A DNA stretch of 64,000 nt from Methylobacterium sp. WL1 (GCF_008000895.1 NZ_CP042823.1:4443001-4507000), one strand, 5' to 3'. Positions 33,388 to 42,995 are shown, counted from the first letter of the stretch. The notes: generated by a model from the sequence alone, not told the origin. Numbers and translations are program-made.

Positions 33388-33555
33388 ATGCCCCGCTGGC
33401 TTTTCCTCATCCTCGTCACCGCCCTCGCCCTCTCGGTCGTGGGCGGGGTGCTCATCGTGCTGCGCAGCCCGCGGAGCACCCCCCAGCCCGAAGCGGGCGC
33501 CGTCACCGCGCCGGCGGTGCCGGCTGCGCCGACGCGGCCGGGCGGCAACCCGTAA
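33388..33555 (+). CDS. small single-pass membrane protein (55 aa)
   Basis: This 55-codon gene starts PRWLFLILVTALALSVVGGV and continues LIVLRSP, a single transmembrane helix at the extreme N-terminus, followed by a Pro/Ala-rich tail (STPQPEAGAVTAPAVPAAPT). It may be a small signal-anchored protein. It is convergent with msrA, with only four bases between the stops. Confidence 0.55.
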   Translation: MPRWLFLILVTALALSVVGGVLIVLRSPRSTPQPEAGAVTAPAVPAAPTRPGGNP

Positions 33556-33559
33556 CGGC

Positions 33560-34216
33560 TCAGGCGGCGATCCCGGTCCCCACCGGGCAGCTCACGCCGG
33601 TGCCGCCGAGCCCGCAATAGCCCGCCGGGTTCTTGGCGAGGTATTGCTGGTGGTAGCCTTCCGCGAAGTAGAAGTGCTGCAGCGGCACGATCTCGGTGGT
33701 GATGTCGGGGAAGTCGCGCGCCCGCAGGGCCTCGGCGTAGGCCGCGCGCACGGCCTTGGCGGTCGCCTCCTGCTCCGGGCCGGTGGTGTAGATGCCCGAG
33801 CGGTACTGCGTGCCGACATCGTTGCCCTGGCGCATGCCCTGCGTCGGGTTGTGGCTCTCGAAGAACGTCCGCAGCAGGGCGTCGCGGGGCAGAACCGCGG
33901 GATCGAAGGCCACCAGCACGACCTCGTTGTGACCGGTCTTGCCGGTGCAGACCTCCTCGTAGGTCGGGTTCGGGGTGTAGCCCCCGGCATAGCCGACCGC
34001 CGTGACGAACACGCCCTTCGGCAGCTGCCAGAACCGGCGCTCGGCCCCCCAGAAGCAGCCGAGCCCGAGCACGATCGTCTCGATCCCCGGGGGATAGGGG
34101 CCCTTGAGCGGGTTGCCGTTGACGAAATGGGTCTCGGTGGTCGGGACGGGATTCGGGCGGCCCGGCAGAGCCGCGGCGGGGCTCGGCATCTCGGGGCGCT
34201 TGCGGAACAGGAACAT
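33560..34216 (-). CDS. msrA: peptide methionine sulfoxide reductase A
   Basis: This 218-residue enzyme reduces the S-epimer of methionine sulfoxide in proteins. The catalytic Cys54 is in [34 protein letters not shown] and the substrate-site [17 protein letters not shown] follow. Resolving Cys residues lie in the C-terminal tail ([16 protein letters not shown]), so recycling by thioredoxin is expected. The start is the ATG at 34216 ([10 protein letters not shown]); the longer frame to 34333 has no site and no export signal. It stands alone. Confidence 0.95.
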   Translation of the reverse strand: MFLFRKRPEMPSPAAALPGRPNPVPTTETHFVNGNPLKGPYPPGIETIVLGLGCFWGAERRFWQLPKGVFVTAVGYAGGYTPNPTYEEVCTGKTGHNEVVLVAFDPAVLPRDALLRTFFESHNPTQGMRQGNDVGTQYRSGIYTTGPEQEATAKAVRAAYAEALRARDFPDITTEIVPLQHFYFAEGYHQQYLAKNPAGYCGLGGTGVSCPVGTGIAA

Positions 34217-34467
34217 TGTCTCTCGCCTTCCGGGGCTCAGGGCTCGATCGGAATATGGGGCCGGCCCGGACGCCAAAGAAGCGGGCGGGAAAGCAGCCGA
34301 GACGCTGGGCATGACAGCTTTGGCCGTCTGCAAGAGCGTACAGCCTGCTGGAAACCCGTGCGACCGTGGCTAATCCCGGCCGGAGGACTGGACCGGGCCC
34401 GCGAATTCCGGCTTGTAGGCGCAAGGGAGCCGCCCGCACAGGTCGCGGCGTGAGGGGCTGAAGCCGG

Positions 34468-34962
34468 ATGGAGACGGGCTGGACCGCCACGAGCCACGTG
34501 CTGGACAATCTCAGGGCGGAATCGAACCGGGGCGACCCGTTCGCCGCGGCCGTGCGGGCGACCCGGATGCCGATGATCGTCACCGATCCCCGGCAACACG
34601 ACAACCCGATCGTGTTCGCGAACGACGCCTTCCTGACGCTCACCGGTTATTCGCGGCTGGAGGTGACCGGGCGCAATTGCCGCTTCCTGCAGGGGCCGGA
34701 GACCGACCCGGCCGCGATCGACCGCCTGCGCGCCGCGGTCCGGCGGGAGGACGACATCAAGATCGACCTCCTGAACTACCGCAAGGACGGCTCGGTCTTC
34801 CAGAACGCGCTGTATGTCGGGCCGGTGCGGGATGCGGCCGGGACGGTCGTCTACTATTTCGCGTCCCAGATCGACGTGAGCGAGCACTACGCGCTCACCG
34901 CCGAGATCGCGCGGCTGACGGAGGAGCTCGCCGCGGCGCGGGCCCAGCTCGCGGGGCGGTAG
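34468..34962 (+). CDS. short LOV-domain blue-light photoreceptor
   Basis: This 164-residue protein is almost only a LOV domain. The flavin-adduct Cys71 is in the canonical GRNCRFLQGPETD, and the flavin-contacting residues in IVFANDAFLTLTGYS, NYRKDGSVFQNAL and YYFASQIDVSE are intact. A short N-terminal cap and a C-terminal helix (AEIARLTEELAAARAQLAGR) flank it. Short LOV proteins of this kind dimerise and pass light-induced changes to partners through the helix. No kinase or HTH is fused and no obvious partner is adjacent. Light responses are common in phyllosphere Methylobacterium, so a role in light sensing is reasonable. Confidence 0.93.
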   Translation: METGWTATSHVLDNLRAESNRGDPFAAAVRATRMPMIVTDPRQHDNPIVFANDAFLTLTGYSRLEVTGRNCRFLQGPETDPAAIDRLRAAVRREDDIKIDLLNYRKDGSVFQNALYVGPVRDAAGTVVYYFASQIDVSEHYALTAEIARLTEELAAARAQLAGR

Positions 34963-34971
34963 GACCGCCGA

Positions 34972-35292
34972 TCAGGGCTTCGTCAGGAACCCGATCGGCT
35001 CCCGGCCCGGCTGGCCGAGCCAGAGCAGCACCGCGCCGAGCCCCAGGCCGATCAGCGAGGCCGGGGCCAGGGTGAGCGGCAGGCCCAGGAGGTGCCAGAG
35101 CCAGGGCGCCGCCCCCTCGATGCTGCCCTGCAGGGTGCCGGCCTTGTCCTTGGACAGGGTCGCGATCACGTCCGAGAGCGGCGTCACCCGCAGGCCGTTG
35201 TTGGCGATCGAGCGGGCGCCGTCATAGACCAGGGCGACGAAGCCGCCGGCCATCAGCAGGAAGCCCAGGACGCGGGCCAGGAAGCGGAACAT
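34972..35292 (-). CDS. small membrane protein
   Basis: This 106-residue protein has two or three hydrophobic segments: LARVLGFLLMAGGFVALVYD, HLLGLPLTLAPASLIGLGLG and AVLLWLGQPG. The middle (LRVTPLSDVIATLSKDKAGT) is soluble. I recognise it only as the type of short conserved membrane protein found in many Hyphomicrobiales. The start is the ATG at 35292 (MFRFLARVLG). Confidence 0.7.
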   Translation of the reverse strand: MFRFLARVLGFLLMAGGFVALVYDGARSIANNGLRVTPLSDVIATLSKDKAGTLQGSIEGAAPWLWHLLGLPLTLAPASLIGLGLGAVLLWLGQPGREPIGFLTKP

Positions 35293-35483
35293 CGCGGGGT
35301 CTTCTGAGCCATGTCTGGCGCCGGGAGGGACGCCCGCCCCGGGAGTATGGGGCCGGGCCGCCGGGTGCAAGCGGCGGCATGCTGCGCGCGGCCTGCGAGC
35401 GGTTGCCGGCCCCGGGGGGCCATGCCACAGGGTCGCCCGGCGGGGGCTTGCCGTGAGGATTTCCCCCGGAGGACCGGTCGACC

Positions 35484-36161
35484 TTGGATGCGCGCGTGAA
35501 CACACTCGGCCTGGTGATCTTCGATTGCGACGGCGTCCTCGTGGACAGCGAGCCCCTGAGCCTCGCCTGCCTCACCGCCGGCCTGAACCGGATCGGGGTC
35601 GCGATCACCTTCGAGACGGTGCGGGCGCGCTTCACCGGCACCTCCATGGTGTCGATCATGGACCACGTCGCGCGCGATTACGGCGTCACCGCGCCCCCGG
35701 GCTTCGTGGAGGCGGTCAAGGCCGAGACGCTGGCGCTGTTCGATGCCGAGCTGCGAGCGATGCGGGGCGTCGCCGAGGCGGTCGCGGCCCTGGGCCTGCC
35801 GTCCTGTGTCGCGTCGAGCAGCGACCCGGTGCGGCTGCGCCATTCCCTCAGCCTGACCGGGCTCCTGCCGCTGTTCGGCGAGCGCGTCTTCTCCTCGGCG
35901 CAGGTCGCCCGGGGCAAGCCCTTCCCGGACCTGTTCCTGTTCGCGGCCGCCCGCATGGGCGCGGGGCCGGACGCCTGCCTGGTGATCGAGGACAGCGTGC
36001 CCGGGGTCACGGCGGCCCGAAGCGCCGGCATGCGGGTCGCCGGCTTCACCGGCGGCGGCCATTGGGGGCACGACCCCGCGGGCGCGGACCTGATGACGGC
36101 CGGCGCCGACCAGGTCTTCTCGGATTTCTCCGACCTCGCCGCGGTGATCGCCGCCGCCTGA
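35484..36161 (+). CDS. HAD-superfamily phosphatase/phosphoglucomutase-like hydrolase
   Basis: This 225-residue HAD subfamily I protein has motif 1 FDCDGVLVDSEPLSL (nucleophile Asp and its partner), motif 2 CVASSSDPVR, motif 3 GKPFPDLFLFAA (Lys) and motif 4 LVIEDSVPGVTAA. The combination and the alpha-helical cap place it with the beta-phosphoglucomutase/GS-like phosphatases. The substrate is not set. The start is the TTG at 35484, 11 bases after GGAGG; a GTG at 35496 has no site. It stands alone. Confidence 0.88.
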   Translation: MDARVNTLGLVIFDCDGVLVDSEPLSLACLTAGLNRIGVAITFETVRARFTGTSMVSIMDHVARDYGVTAPPGFVEAVKAETLALFDAELRAMRGVAEAVAALGLPSCVASSSDPVRLRHSLSLTGLLPLFGERVFSSAQVARGKPFPDLFLFAAARMGAGPDACLVIEDSVPGVTAARSAGMRVAGFTGGGHWGHDPAGADLMTAGADQVFSDFSDLAAVIAAA

Positions 36162-36687
36162 CCGATCGCATCTCCCGGAGGCCCGAACCGGACCGGCTTC
36201 CTGCCAGGCCGGCCCCGAAAATCGGAACCCCATTCCGTTGACGGACCGGCGGCCGGCGCCCATCTTGATCGTCGCCGAACCGGACGTTTCGCGACCTCCG
36301 ACGGCCGCGGTGATTTGAGAAGCGTAGCTTGCGCCGCGTCATCAAACGCTAAAGCACTGCGACGGCGCCCGCGCCGCGCGGTCCTTCAGTCTGGAGGACA
36401 GTCGATGTCGATCCGAACCGTCTCCCTTCGACGCCCGCTCCGTTCCGTATCCGGCGCCCCGGCCCATCGGTGGCGCTGTCGATGCCGCGTGGGTCTCACG
36501 GCAAAACCCGGGATGCGCGCCCGAGCCTGAACCGACCGAGCGTCGGTCCGGCGGCAGCGCATCCGTCACATCGGGGGCGCAAGAGACGCGCGCGCGCCGA
36601 TCGGCGAGCCCCGAGCCCTTCGACGATTCAAACCATCACCCGCATTCCGGCACGGCCCTGGCGCCGGCCATCGCAGGATTCCGTCCC
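36162..36687. other. intergenic, with one possible tiny gene
   Basis: No sure gene is present in this 526-bp stretch. A strong ribosome site (ctGGAGGACAgtcg) precedes an ATG at 36405, recorded separately. Confidence 0.4.
36405..36530 (+). CDS. possible 41-aa arginine-rich leader or small protein
   Basis: The frame MSIRTVSLRRPLRSVSGAPA ends after an Arg-rich tail at the TGA at 36530. The ribosome site GGAGGACA is very good. The protein itself has no recognisable feature, so it may be a leader peptide or a small basic protein. Support rests on the ribosome site only. Confidence 0.3.
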   Translation: MSIRTVSLRRPLRSVSGAPAHRWRCRCRVGLTAKPGMRARA

Positions 36688-37029
36688 ATGCCCAGTCTCG
36701 ACATCGCGTTCACGCCGACAGACCGTCCCGACCTCCCCGACACGCTTCCACCTGACGGCACCTTTGCGCCTGACGATCTGGCCCGCCCGGAGCGGACCGA
36801 GCCGCCGCGGGTGATCGAGATCGGCGAGATCACCGCCGGCATCGCCGTGCCGGAGGGGCGCGGCGTGCGGTTCTTCTCGTCGGCGCGGGATTTCGACGGG
36901 CTCGACGGCGCGGTGTTCCGCAACGCCGAGCAGGCGGCCCGTGCCGCCCGCGAGCGGATTGCAGGCCGCCGCTCAGCCGCCCGTGGCGGTGAGGCTGCGG
37001 CTGCGGAGCTCCGGCGCCGCCGGGCCTGA
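36688..37029 (+). CDS. small acidic hypothetical protein
   Basis: This 113-residue protein starts MPSLDIAFTPTDRPDLPDTL. The C-terminal half (VIEIGEITAGIAVPEGRGVRF, then FSSARDFDGLDGAVFRNAEQ) has the look of a short conserved module in Methylobacterium proteins, ending in a basic helix (ARRAARERIAGRRSAARGGEA-type). I cannot name the family. It is convergent with the ialB-like gene, ending 11 bp before it. Confidence 0.65.
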   Translation: MPSLDIAFTPTDRPDLPDTLPPDGTFAPDDLARPERTEPPRVIEIGEITAGIAVPEGRGVRFFSSARDFDGLDGAVFRNAEQAARAARERIAGRRSAARGGEAAAAELRRRRA

Positions 37030-37040
37030 CGGGGCGCGCT

Positions 37041-37760
37041 CTACCGCGCGCACTCGTCCCGGGTGCGCTTCATCGCCTCCGCGAACCCGGCGAGCGCATA
37101 TTCGTCGCTCGTCGGGTTGCCGCGCAGCGAGGTGGTCTTGATCACCAGCTTCGGGTTGCGCGCGCTCATCTCGGAGACCACCCGGGCCTCCTCGGCGGGG
37201 TTCTGCAGCCAGGCATTCCCGTCCTTCACGACGAGGCCGTAGCGGCCGGCGCCGAGGTTGAGGCTCGGGTCCGTCGGGGCCGCGGCGGAGCCCGGCTTGA
37301 CCTGGGAGGCCGCGGGCTTTGACGGGAAGCCCAACATCACCGCGACCTCGTTCTGGACGTTCTCGCCCTTGCGCACGCTCACGAACAGGTAGGCGGTGTC
37401 GCGCTTCAGGGTCTTGGGCGAGCGGGCCTGCGGCTGCGCGATGGCGTAGCAGAGCTTGGCGCGGCCATCGCCGTTCACGAACACGTTCCAGTCGCCGAAG
37501 ATCGCCACCGGGGTGGCCTGCTGCATCCCGGGTGGGGTCGCGGCCTTCTTTTCGGCCCGCGGCGTCCGCTCCCGGCGCGAGCGGCGCCCGCGCCGGGCGG
37601 GGGCGGCATCCGTGAAGCCGTCCGGCTGCGCCTCCTGGGCCTGGGCGACCGACGCGGACAGGCCGACGCTCCCGACAACGGCGCCGACGAGGCCGGTGAC
37701 GAGACCGGATGCGAGCAGGGCGAGGGCTCCGACCGGGAGCAGGCGGGGGACGCGGACCAT
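37041..37760 (-). CDS. invasion-associated locus B (IalB)-like exported protein
   Basis: This 239-residue protein starts at an ATG at 37760 after AGGAAG. It has a signal peptide (LLPVGALALLASGLVTGLVG, ending VAQAQ) and a basic linker (ARRGRRSRRERTPRAEKK). The IalB domain follows: FGDWNVFVNGDGRAKLCYAI, then DTAYLFVSVRKGENVQNEV and LKAMKRTRDECAR at the end, with the two conserved Cys for a disulfide. IalB was named in Bartonella, but the family is widespread in free-living alphaproteobacteria and its role there is unknown. Confidence 0.85.
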   Translation of the reverse strand: MVRVPRLLPVGALALLASGLVTGLVGAVVGSVGLSASVAQAQEAQPDGFTDAAPARRGRRSRRERTPRAEKKAATPPGMQQATPVAIFGDWNVFVNGDGRAKLCYAIAQPQARSPKTLKRDTAYLFVSVRKGENVQNEVAVMLGFPSKPAASQVKPGSAAAPTDPSLNLGAGRYGLVVKDGNAWLQNPAEEARVVSEMSARNPKLVIKTTSLRGNPTSDEYALAGFAEAMKRTRDECAR

Positions 37761-37883
37761 CTTCACTTCCTGACGACGGGCGGCCCCATGCGCGGGGCCG
37801 GACCGGGGATCGGGAATAGTGAAGCTCGCGTAAGAAGTCGGCAAGATGGCGGCCAAGGTCTTCATCGCGGCCGGGATCTTCGG

Positions 37884-38114
37884 TCACCGCGATTCGCGGT
37901 CGGCCGAAGCGATGGCGGCCCTGCGCGCGGCGGTGATCGCGGCGCGCTTGCGGGGCGGATCGTTGTAGGGGGTGTTGTAGCCCTTGCGGACGGCCGACCA
38001 GTAGGTTTCCCGGGTCAGGCCCGAGCCCGTCAGGGCGGCATCGATCATGGCGGTGGCCCGTGCCGCGAGGTCTGGCACCTCGTCCGGCTTCAGCCAACTC
38101 TCGACAGGCATCAT
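37884..38114 (-). CDS. small hypothetical protein
   Basis: This 76-residue protein begins MMPVESWLKPDEVPDLAARA at an ATG preceded by GGAG. The sequence continues TAMIDAALTGSGLTRETYW and SAVRKGYNTPYNDPPRKRAA, soluble and basic at the C-terminus. No family is recognised. Codon use is normal and the ribosome site is good, so it is likely real. Confidence 0.6.
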   Translation of the reverse strand: MMPVESWLKPDEVPDLAARATAMIDAALTGSGLTRETYWSAVRKGYNTPYNDPPRKRAAITAARRAAIASADRESR

Positions 38115-38669
38115 GCGATCTCCGATCCACACAGCCGAGCTTCTAACGGACCACACTTAGCCAGAGGGTGAACGCGCGGGCCGGCGGAAGGTTGCGATGC
38201 ACAAATTTCCGCCGGGCCTGTGGGTTGGTGTGGAGCATCGCCCCCGCCGGGTCGGAGCGGGCGGAGGGAGGCGCAGGGACCGATACCCGGCGCAGCCAAT
38301 CCTGCCTCGCGGCCGAGGCTGTGTCCGCGTAGGTCGCGCGCGAGGTTGCGATCATCGACGGCATCAAGCCCGCCATGGCCGACGCGCAGCACGGTCGCGT
38401 CGTAGCCCACGACGGCGCGCCGGCCGAGGCTGGGCAACGCTGCGACGGGGCGTCCCGGGCGCGCGAGCGGGACTTCTGAGAAGTCCCTGATCCGGGTGCC
38501 GTATATCATCCCGGATAGGCCGGAGCCGACCGCGGGCCGGACAGCGCGGTGATCCGGCGCAGCGTTCACAGGGCGCGGGATCGGAGGCTCAATGAAGGGC
38601 CGACCGGATGATCCCCCGGCTGTCGTGCAACCGCTCCGGAGCCAGCGGCGCCACGCCTCGCGTTCGAGC
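38115..38669. other. intergenic, no convincing gene
   Basis: In this 555-bp stretch the frames are Arg/Pro-rich. A minus-strand frame at 38143-38376 (MAGLMPSMIATSRATYADTA) has no ribosome site and is not called. No repeat or RNA is recognised. Confidence 0.35.
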
Positions 38670-39161
38670 TCACGGGCGATGGACGACCAGGTCGAAGCCC
38701 TCGTCCTGGGTCGGCGCCACGAAGTATTGTGTAAACAGCGCGAATTGCGCGTCGGTAACGGTGAACTCATGCGTGCCGGCCGCATTCCGCGTCCGCAGGC
38801 GCGCCCTACACACGTCATCGGCCACATCGAGATAGTGGAGCCGGTGGGCTGCGCCGGCTTCCTCGAACAGGGTGCGCAACCAGTCCCGGCTGGCGCGCGT
38901 GTTGGCGGGGAAATCCAGCACCACCGAGAGCCCGGCCCGGAGCAGGTCGACCACGTGCGGGCCCATCACGCCGCGCAGACGGGTCGAATGGCGGACATAA
39001 TCGGCCGGGGTGGCCTGTTCGTCGGGATACAGCCGGGCGAGCCAGCGATCCTCGGCCACCACGATGGTGCCGGGCGCCGCGCCGAGGCGGGCGGTGAGCG
39101 TCGATTTGCCGGCGGCGATCTTACCGCAGACGAGATGCAGCGTCGCTTGTTGGGCAGGCAT
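38670..39161 (-). CDS. P-loop kinase-like AAA protein
   Basis: This 163-residue protein has Walker A HLVCGKIAAGKSTLTARLG at the N-terminus and a lid-like Arg-rich segment (VCRARLRTRNAAGTHEF). This is the layout of small P-loop kinases (zeta-toxin/gluconate kinase-like) that phosphorylate small molecules or nucleotides. The Asp in LDFPANTRASRDWL may be the base. No antitoxin-type partner is adjacent. The start is the ATG at 39161 (MPAQQATLH). Confidence 0.8.
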   Translation of the reverse strand: MPAQQATLHLVCGKIAAGKSTLTARLGAAPGTIVVAEDRWLARLYPDEQATPADYVRHSTRLRGVMGPHVVDLLRAGLSVVLDFPANTRASRDWLRTLFEEAGAAHRLHYLDVADDVCRARLRTRNAAGTHEFTVTDAQFALFTQYFVAPTQDEGFDLVVHRP

Positions 39162-39588
39162 GACGGTCGACCTTGGGCACGGCGCACCGGGCGCCAGAGT
39201 GTTCACGGGCGGGCAGACCCGGCCTGACGGATCAGGCCGGGCCGTTAATGCGGCTGCGGATCGCAGCGGCCGCGCGGTGAATCGACAAGGTCATGGGCGG
39301 CATCTGACAGATCCCGGCGGGCGAGACCAGGGGGCGCCGGGGATGTCAGATCCGAGGTCCCTGAGCCCGAGCGTTTCGGTTTTTGCCAGTATCCCCCGAC
39401 GAGAGGTAATAAGACCTCGCTCTGTTTGTTATGATGACCATCGAGGCTAAAATAGATCTCCGCAAAAGATTTTTTTAGACGACACCTGTAAAATCAGCGT
39501 CGCGTTTGCAAAATCCTCAAACAAAGCGCACATGATGTGGGCCGGCATGACTTGAGTCCGCCGGCGCACGACAGTTCCGCAGGGCAGG
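39162..39588. promoter_or_regulatory. AT-richer upstream region
   Basis: No gene is seen. The bases 39400-39540 are much lower in GC than their surroundings and contain GAGGT-aataag-ACCTC (a short hairpin) and an A/T run near 39460-39475. They probably hold the promoter of the 39589 gene. Confidence 0.4.
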
Positions 39589-40476
39589 ATGGCCATGGTT
39601 GGATCTGTGAACAGGGTGGCGGCGCCCGAACGGGCACAATGGCCGGGGACGCACAGGGCGGAGCATCCGGGCCTCGTCGGGAATCCCGGCGATGCCGCGC
39701 CGGCGACCGGTCCCGGGCCGGAGCCCCAGGCGGGGTCGCCGCTGGCCGCCGCGGAACGGCTGGGCTACGCCAAGCTGTCCCAGATCAGCGGCGTCCTCCT
39801 GTCCCTGGCGTCGGCCCGGACCAGCGGACGGGACGTCGCCGCCTCCACGCTTCAGGCGGCCGGCCAGAAGCTCCGGCGGCTCAAGGCGGAGGCCCTGGCG
39901 GCCGCGGGCTCCGGGGACACCAAGGCGGCGGCCCGCATCGCCGAGGCGTTGACCGAGGTGGCCCGGGAGATCGCCGATGCCGCCCGGGACTACGCCGCCG
40001 CCGGCGGGGACGGGGCCCTCACACAGGCGACGCTCGCCGAGGCTGCGGCGGCGATCGATGTCGGCGCGGCGCCCGAGCGGGACGCAGGAAGCTCCGACAT
40101 GCCGCGGGCTGCGGCGGGCCTTTTCGCGGACGTGTTGAACACGGCGATGGGCCTGAACGCCGTGGCGGCGGACGATCCGGGCGCGGCCTCCCCGCATCCG
40201 GCCGCCGCCGACACGTCCGATCTGCCGCGATCCCCGCTGGAGGACGCACCTTATCCCGGCGCGTTGCTCCGGCACGAATCGGACGATCGGATCGACGACG
40301 GCGGCGTCCAGGCCGACGCGCACGCGATGCTGGACGAGGCCCTGGCGCTGAAGCGGACGATGCGGCGGGTCATGGCCCGCCAATCGGCCGCGCCCGCGCG
40401 GATCGATCCCGCGATCCAGACCGATATCGCCGCCTCGGGCGCCCGCCCGAGCGGCATCTGGCCTCGCGTCTTCTGA
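39589..40476 (+). CDS. alanine-rich hypothetical protein
   Basis: This 295-residue protein starts MAMVGSVNRVAAPERAQW. A helical middle part (LSQISGVLLSLASARTSGRD, then LKAEALAAAGSGDTKAAARI) is followed by a disordered Ala/Asp/Pro-rich part and a short C-terminal helix (ADAHAMLDEALALKRTMRRV). No export signal or family is seen. It is followed 31 bp later by another small gene on the same strand, and the two probably form an operon. Confidence 0.6.
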   Translation: MAMVGSVNRVAAPERAQWPGTHRAEHPGLVGNPGDAAPATGPGPEPQAGSPLAAAERLGYAKLSQISGVLLSLASARTSGRDVAASTLQAAGQKLRRLKAEALAAAGSGDTKAAARIAEALTEVAREIADAARDYAAAGGDGALTQATLAEAAAAIDVGAAPERDAGSSDMPRAAAGLFADVLNTAMGLNAVAADDPGAASPHPAAADTSDLPRSPLEDAPYPGALLRHESDDRIDDGGVQADAHAMLDEALALKRTMRRVMARQSAAPARIDPAIQTDIAASGARPSGIWPRVF

Positions 40477-40507
40477 CGCGCGCACCGAAACCACAGGATC
40501 TCTCGCC

Positions 40508-40762
40508 ATGGACAAGGTCAACGCGACGACAGCCCGGCCCGCCGAGCAGCACGCCGCAGAAGCGCACCGCGCGCAGCAATCCAGCGCGACCGACAGGATC
40601 GACAAGCAGGCGGCCGAGAACAAGGTCCGGGACGCCAAGCTGGAGCGCGACGAGCAGGCCAGAAAGGCAATCGACAGCCGGCCGTCGCAGGCGCACCTGA
40701 ACTTTCAGGCCTCGCTGCATGCGAACCGGAGCGAGGCCGAACTCAAGACCTCATCGTCCTGA
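40508..40762 (+). CDS. small charged hypothetical protein
   Basis: This 84-residue, very polar protein has a predicted coiled helix (IDKQAAENKVRDAKLERDEQ) and low-complexity ends. No family is recognised. It is probably co-transcribed with the preceding gene. The start at 40508 follows 'cacaggatctctcgcc' without a strong site, which lowers confidence. Confidence 0.5.
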   Translation: MDKVNATTARPAEQHAAEAHRAQQSSATDRIDKQAAENKVRDAKLERDEQARKAIDSRPSQAHLNFQASLHANRSEAELKTSSS

Positions 40763-40879
40763 GGCCCCCTGGCCGATCCGGCCGAGCCGGCGGGACACCG
40801 GCCCAGAGCGCTCGCCGCCGAAGTGGATACCGGTTCGGCGGCGCAGCCCCGATCTCCCGCCCCCGCTGCGGGTGCGCCG

Positions 40880-42259
40880 TCAGCCGAGCCGTTCGATCCA
40901 GCCCTGCGCCTGCGTCCGGACGTTGTCCGGCGCGGTGCCGCCGTAGCTGGTCCGGCTGGCCACCGAGTTCTCGACCCCGAGCACGGCGTAGACCGCGTCG
41001 GTGATGCGCGGCTCGGCCTCCTGCATCTCGGGCAGCGACAGGTCCTCCAGTCCCACCCCCTTGGCCGAGGCGGCGCCGACCAGGCGGCCGGTGACGTGAT
41101 GGGCCTGGCGGAACGGCAGGCCGAGCTCGCGCACCAGCCAGTCGGCGAGATCGGTGGCGGTGGCGTAGCCGGAACCGGCGGCTCGGGCGAGCACCGCGGC
41201 GTTGGGCTCCAGGTCCTTCACCATGCCGGTCATGGCGGCCAGGCACAGGGAGAGCGCCTGGAGGGCGTCGAACGTGCCCTCCTTGTCCTCTTGCATGTCC
41301 TTCGAATAGGCGAGCGGCAGGCCCTTCATCACGACCAGCAGGCCGGTGAGCGCGCCGATGATCCGGCCGGACTTGGCCCGCACCAGCTCGGCCGCGTCGG
41401 GGTTGCGCTTCTGCGGCATGATCGACGAGCCGGTGGTGTAGCCGTCCGACAGCTTGACGAAGTTGAACTGCGCCGAGGTCCAGATCACCAGCTCCTCGGC
41501 GAAGCGCGAGAGATGCACGGCGCAGATCGAGGCGGCGGCGAGCGATTCCAGGGCGAAGTCGCGGTCGGCGACCGAATCCAGGGAGTTGGCGGTGGGCCGG
41601 TCGAATCCCAACGCGGACGCGGTGGCGTGCCGGTCGATCGGGAAGGACGTGCCGGCGAGCGCCGCGGCGCCGAGCGGGCACTCGTTGAGCCGTGCCCGCG
41701 CGTCGCGGAACCGGCCGCGGTCCCGGGCCAGCATCTCGACATAGGCCAGGCAATGATGGCCGAAGGTGACCGGCTGGGCCGACTGGAGATGGGTGAAGCC
41801 CGGCATCACCGTGCCGGCGTGCTTGAGCGCCGTGTCCGCCAGCGCCCGCTGCAGGTCGGCGGCCTGCTGGTCGAGGGAGTCGAGGGTGTCGCGCACCCAC
41901 AGCTTCATGTCGGTGGCGACCTGGTCGTTGCGCGAGCGCGCGGTGTGCAGGCGCCCGGCGGCCGGGCCGACGATCTCGGTGAGCCGGCTCTCCACCGACA
42001 TGTGGATGTCCTCGAGCTCGCGCTTGAACACGAACCGGCCCGCCTCGATCTCGTCGCGGACGGACTTGAGCCCGGCCTCGATCGCGGCCACATCGTCTGC
42101 CGGGAGGATGCCGGCCGCGCCGAGCATCGCCACATGCGCCAGCGAGCCGCGGATATCCTGGGGCGCGAGGCGCTTGTCGAATCCGATGGAGGCGTTGATC
42201 TCCTCCATGATCTCCGCCGGGCCGCTGGCAAAGCGGCCGCCCCACATCCGGTTGCTCAT
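40880..42259 (-). CDS. argH: argininosuccinate lyase
   Basis: This 459-residue enzyme performs the last step of arginine synthesis, splitting argininosuccinate to arginine and fumarate. The fumarase/aspartase superfamily signature [12 protein letters not shown] with the catalytic Ser is near residue 280. [14 protein letters not shown] opens the protein and [17 protein letters not shown] lies around 105-120. Length and ends match the family. It is divergent from the tlpA-type gene with a 42-bp gap, an arrangement seen in other alphaproteobacteria. Confidence 0.97.
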   Translation of the reverse strand: MSNRMWGGRFASGPAEIMEEINASIGFDKRLAPQDIRGSLAHVAMLGAAGILPADDVAAIEAGLKSVRDEIEAGRFVFKRELEDIHMSVESRLTEIVGPAAGRLHTARSRNDQVATDMKLWVRDTLDSLDQQAADLQRALADTALKHAGTVMPGFTHLQSAQPVTFGHHCLAYVEMLARDRGRFRDARARLNECPLGAAALAGTSFPIDRHATASALGFDRPTANSLDSVADRDFALESLAAASICAVHLSRFAEELVIWTSAQFNFVKLSDGYTTGSSIMPQKRNPDAAELVRAKSGRIIGALTGLLVVMKGLPLAYSKDMQEDKEGTFDALQALSLCLAAMTGMVKDLEPNAAVLARAAGSGYATATDLADWLVRELGLPFRQAHHVTGRLVGAASAKGVGLEDLSLPEMQEAEPRITDAVYAVLGVENSVASRTSYGGTAPDNVRTQAQGWIERLG

Positions 42260-42301
42260 GTCGATCCTTCCGCGCCCTGAACGTCCCGAGGGCCGAGCCT
42301 G

Positions 42302-42943
42302 ATGCCCGGCCGCACATCCATCCTGGCCGGCGCGGGCCTCGCTGCGCTCGCCGTCCTTGGGACCGCCCTATACGGGAGCGGTCTCCTGCCCGGCAACATG
42401 GCCGGGGCGCCCCAGCCCTGCGCGGGGGCAACACAAGCGGTCGCCCGGGTCGATGCGTCCGCCAAGGGCGAGGTCGCCGGCATGCAGGCCGTGACGCAGG
42501 CGCGGCCCGCGCCGGAGATCCGGTTCAAGGGGCCGGACGGCGCCGAGACCGCGCTGTCCGACCTCAAGGGCCGGCTGCTGCTGGTCAACCTCTGGGCGAC
42601 CTGGTGCGCCCCCTGCAAGGCCGAGATGCCGGCGCTCGACCGCCTCCAGGCGGAACTCGGCGGCCCCGATTTCACGGTCGTGGCGATCAACGTCGACACC
42701 CGCAACCTCGACAAGCCGCCGGAATGGTTGAAGCAGGCTGGCATCCACGCCCTCGCCTTCTACGCCGACCCGGGCGGGCGCGTGCTGCCCACGATCCAGC
42801 GCGACACGCAATCCCCGGGCCTGCCGACCACGATGCTGATCGACCCGCAGGGCTGCACCATCGGGGTGATGAAGGGCCCCGCCGCCTGGTCGAGCCCGGA
42901 CGGGCTGGGGTTGATCCGCGCGGTTTTGGGGCGGACGTCCTGA
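42302..42943 (+). CDS. tlpA: TlpA-type membrane-anchored thioredoxin
   Basis: This 213-residue protein has an N-terminal membrane anchor ([20 protein letters not shown]) and a periplasmic thioredoxin-like domain with the active-site pair Cys102/Cys105 in [12 protein letters not shown]. The later cis-Pro loop ([14 protein letters not shown]) is intact. TlpA proteins reduce cytochrome c biogenesis or copper-assembly substrates. Its place beside argH matches the tlpA locus of Bradyrhizobium and relatives. Three more Cys occur (two near the anchor), possibly a second disulfide. Confidence 0.9.
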   Translation: MPGRTSILAGAGLAALAVLGTALYGSGLLPGNMAGAPQPCAGATQAVARVDASAKGEVAGMQAVTQARPAPEIRFKGPDGAETALSDLKGRLLLVNLWATWCAPCKAEMPALDRLQAELGGPDFTVVAINVDTRNLDKPPEWLKQAGIHALAFYADPGGRVLPTIQRDTQSPGLPTTMLIDPQGCTIGVMKGPAAWSSPDGLGLIRAVLGRTS

Positions 42944-42944
42944 A

Positions 42945-42985
42945 GCATCGTTCCGAAAGGTGGCCGCCAGCTTTCGGAACGATGC
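42945..42985. terminator. 15-bp stem hairpin, repeat family copy 1
   Basis: The arms GCATCGTTCCGAAAG (42945-42959) and CTTTCGGAACGATGC (42971-42985) pair perfectly over an 11-base loop rich in GC. It follows the tlpA stop by one base and precedes the convergent toxin gene, so it can terminate both. A near-identical hairpin occurs at 49055-49094. Confidence 0.75.
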
Positions 42986-42995
42986 GCTCGAGGGT

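Noticed and set aside
38143..38376. 77-codon minus-strand frame (MAGLMPSMIATSRATY)
   Set aside because: No ribosome site, and it is in a stretch with equally open frames. Left out as unsupported.
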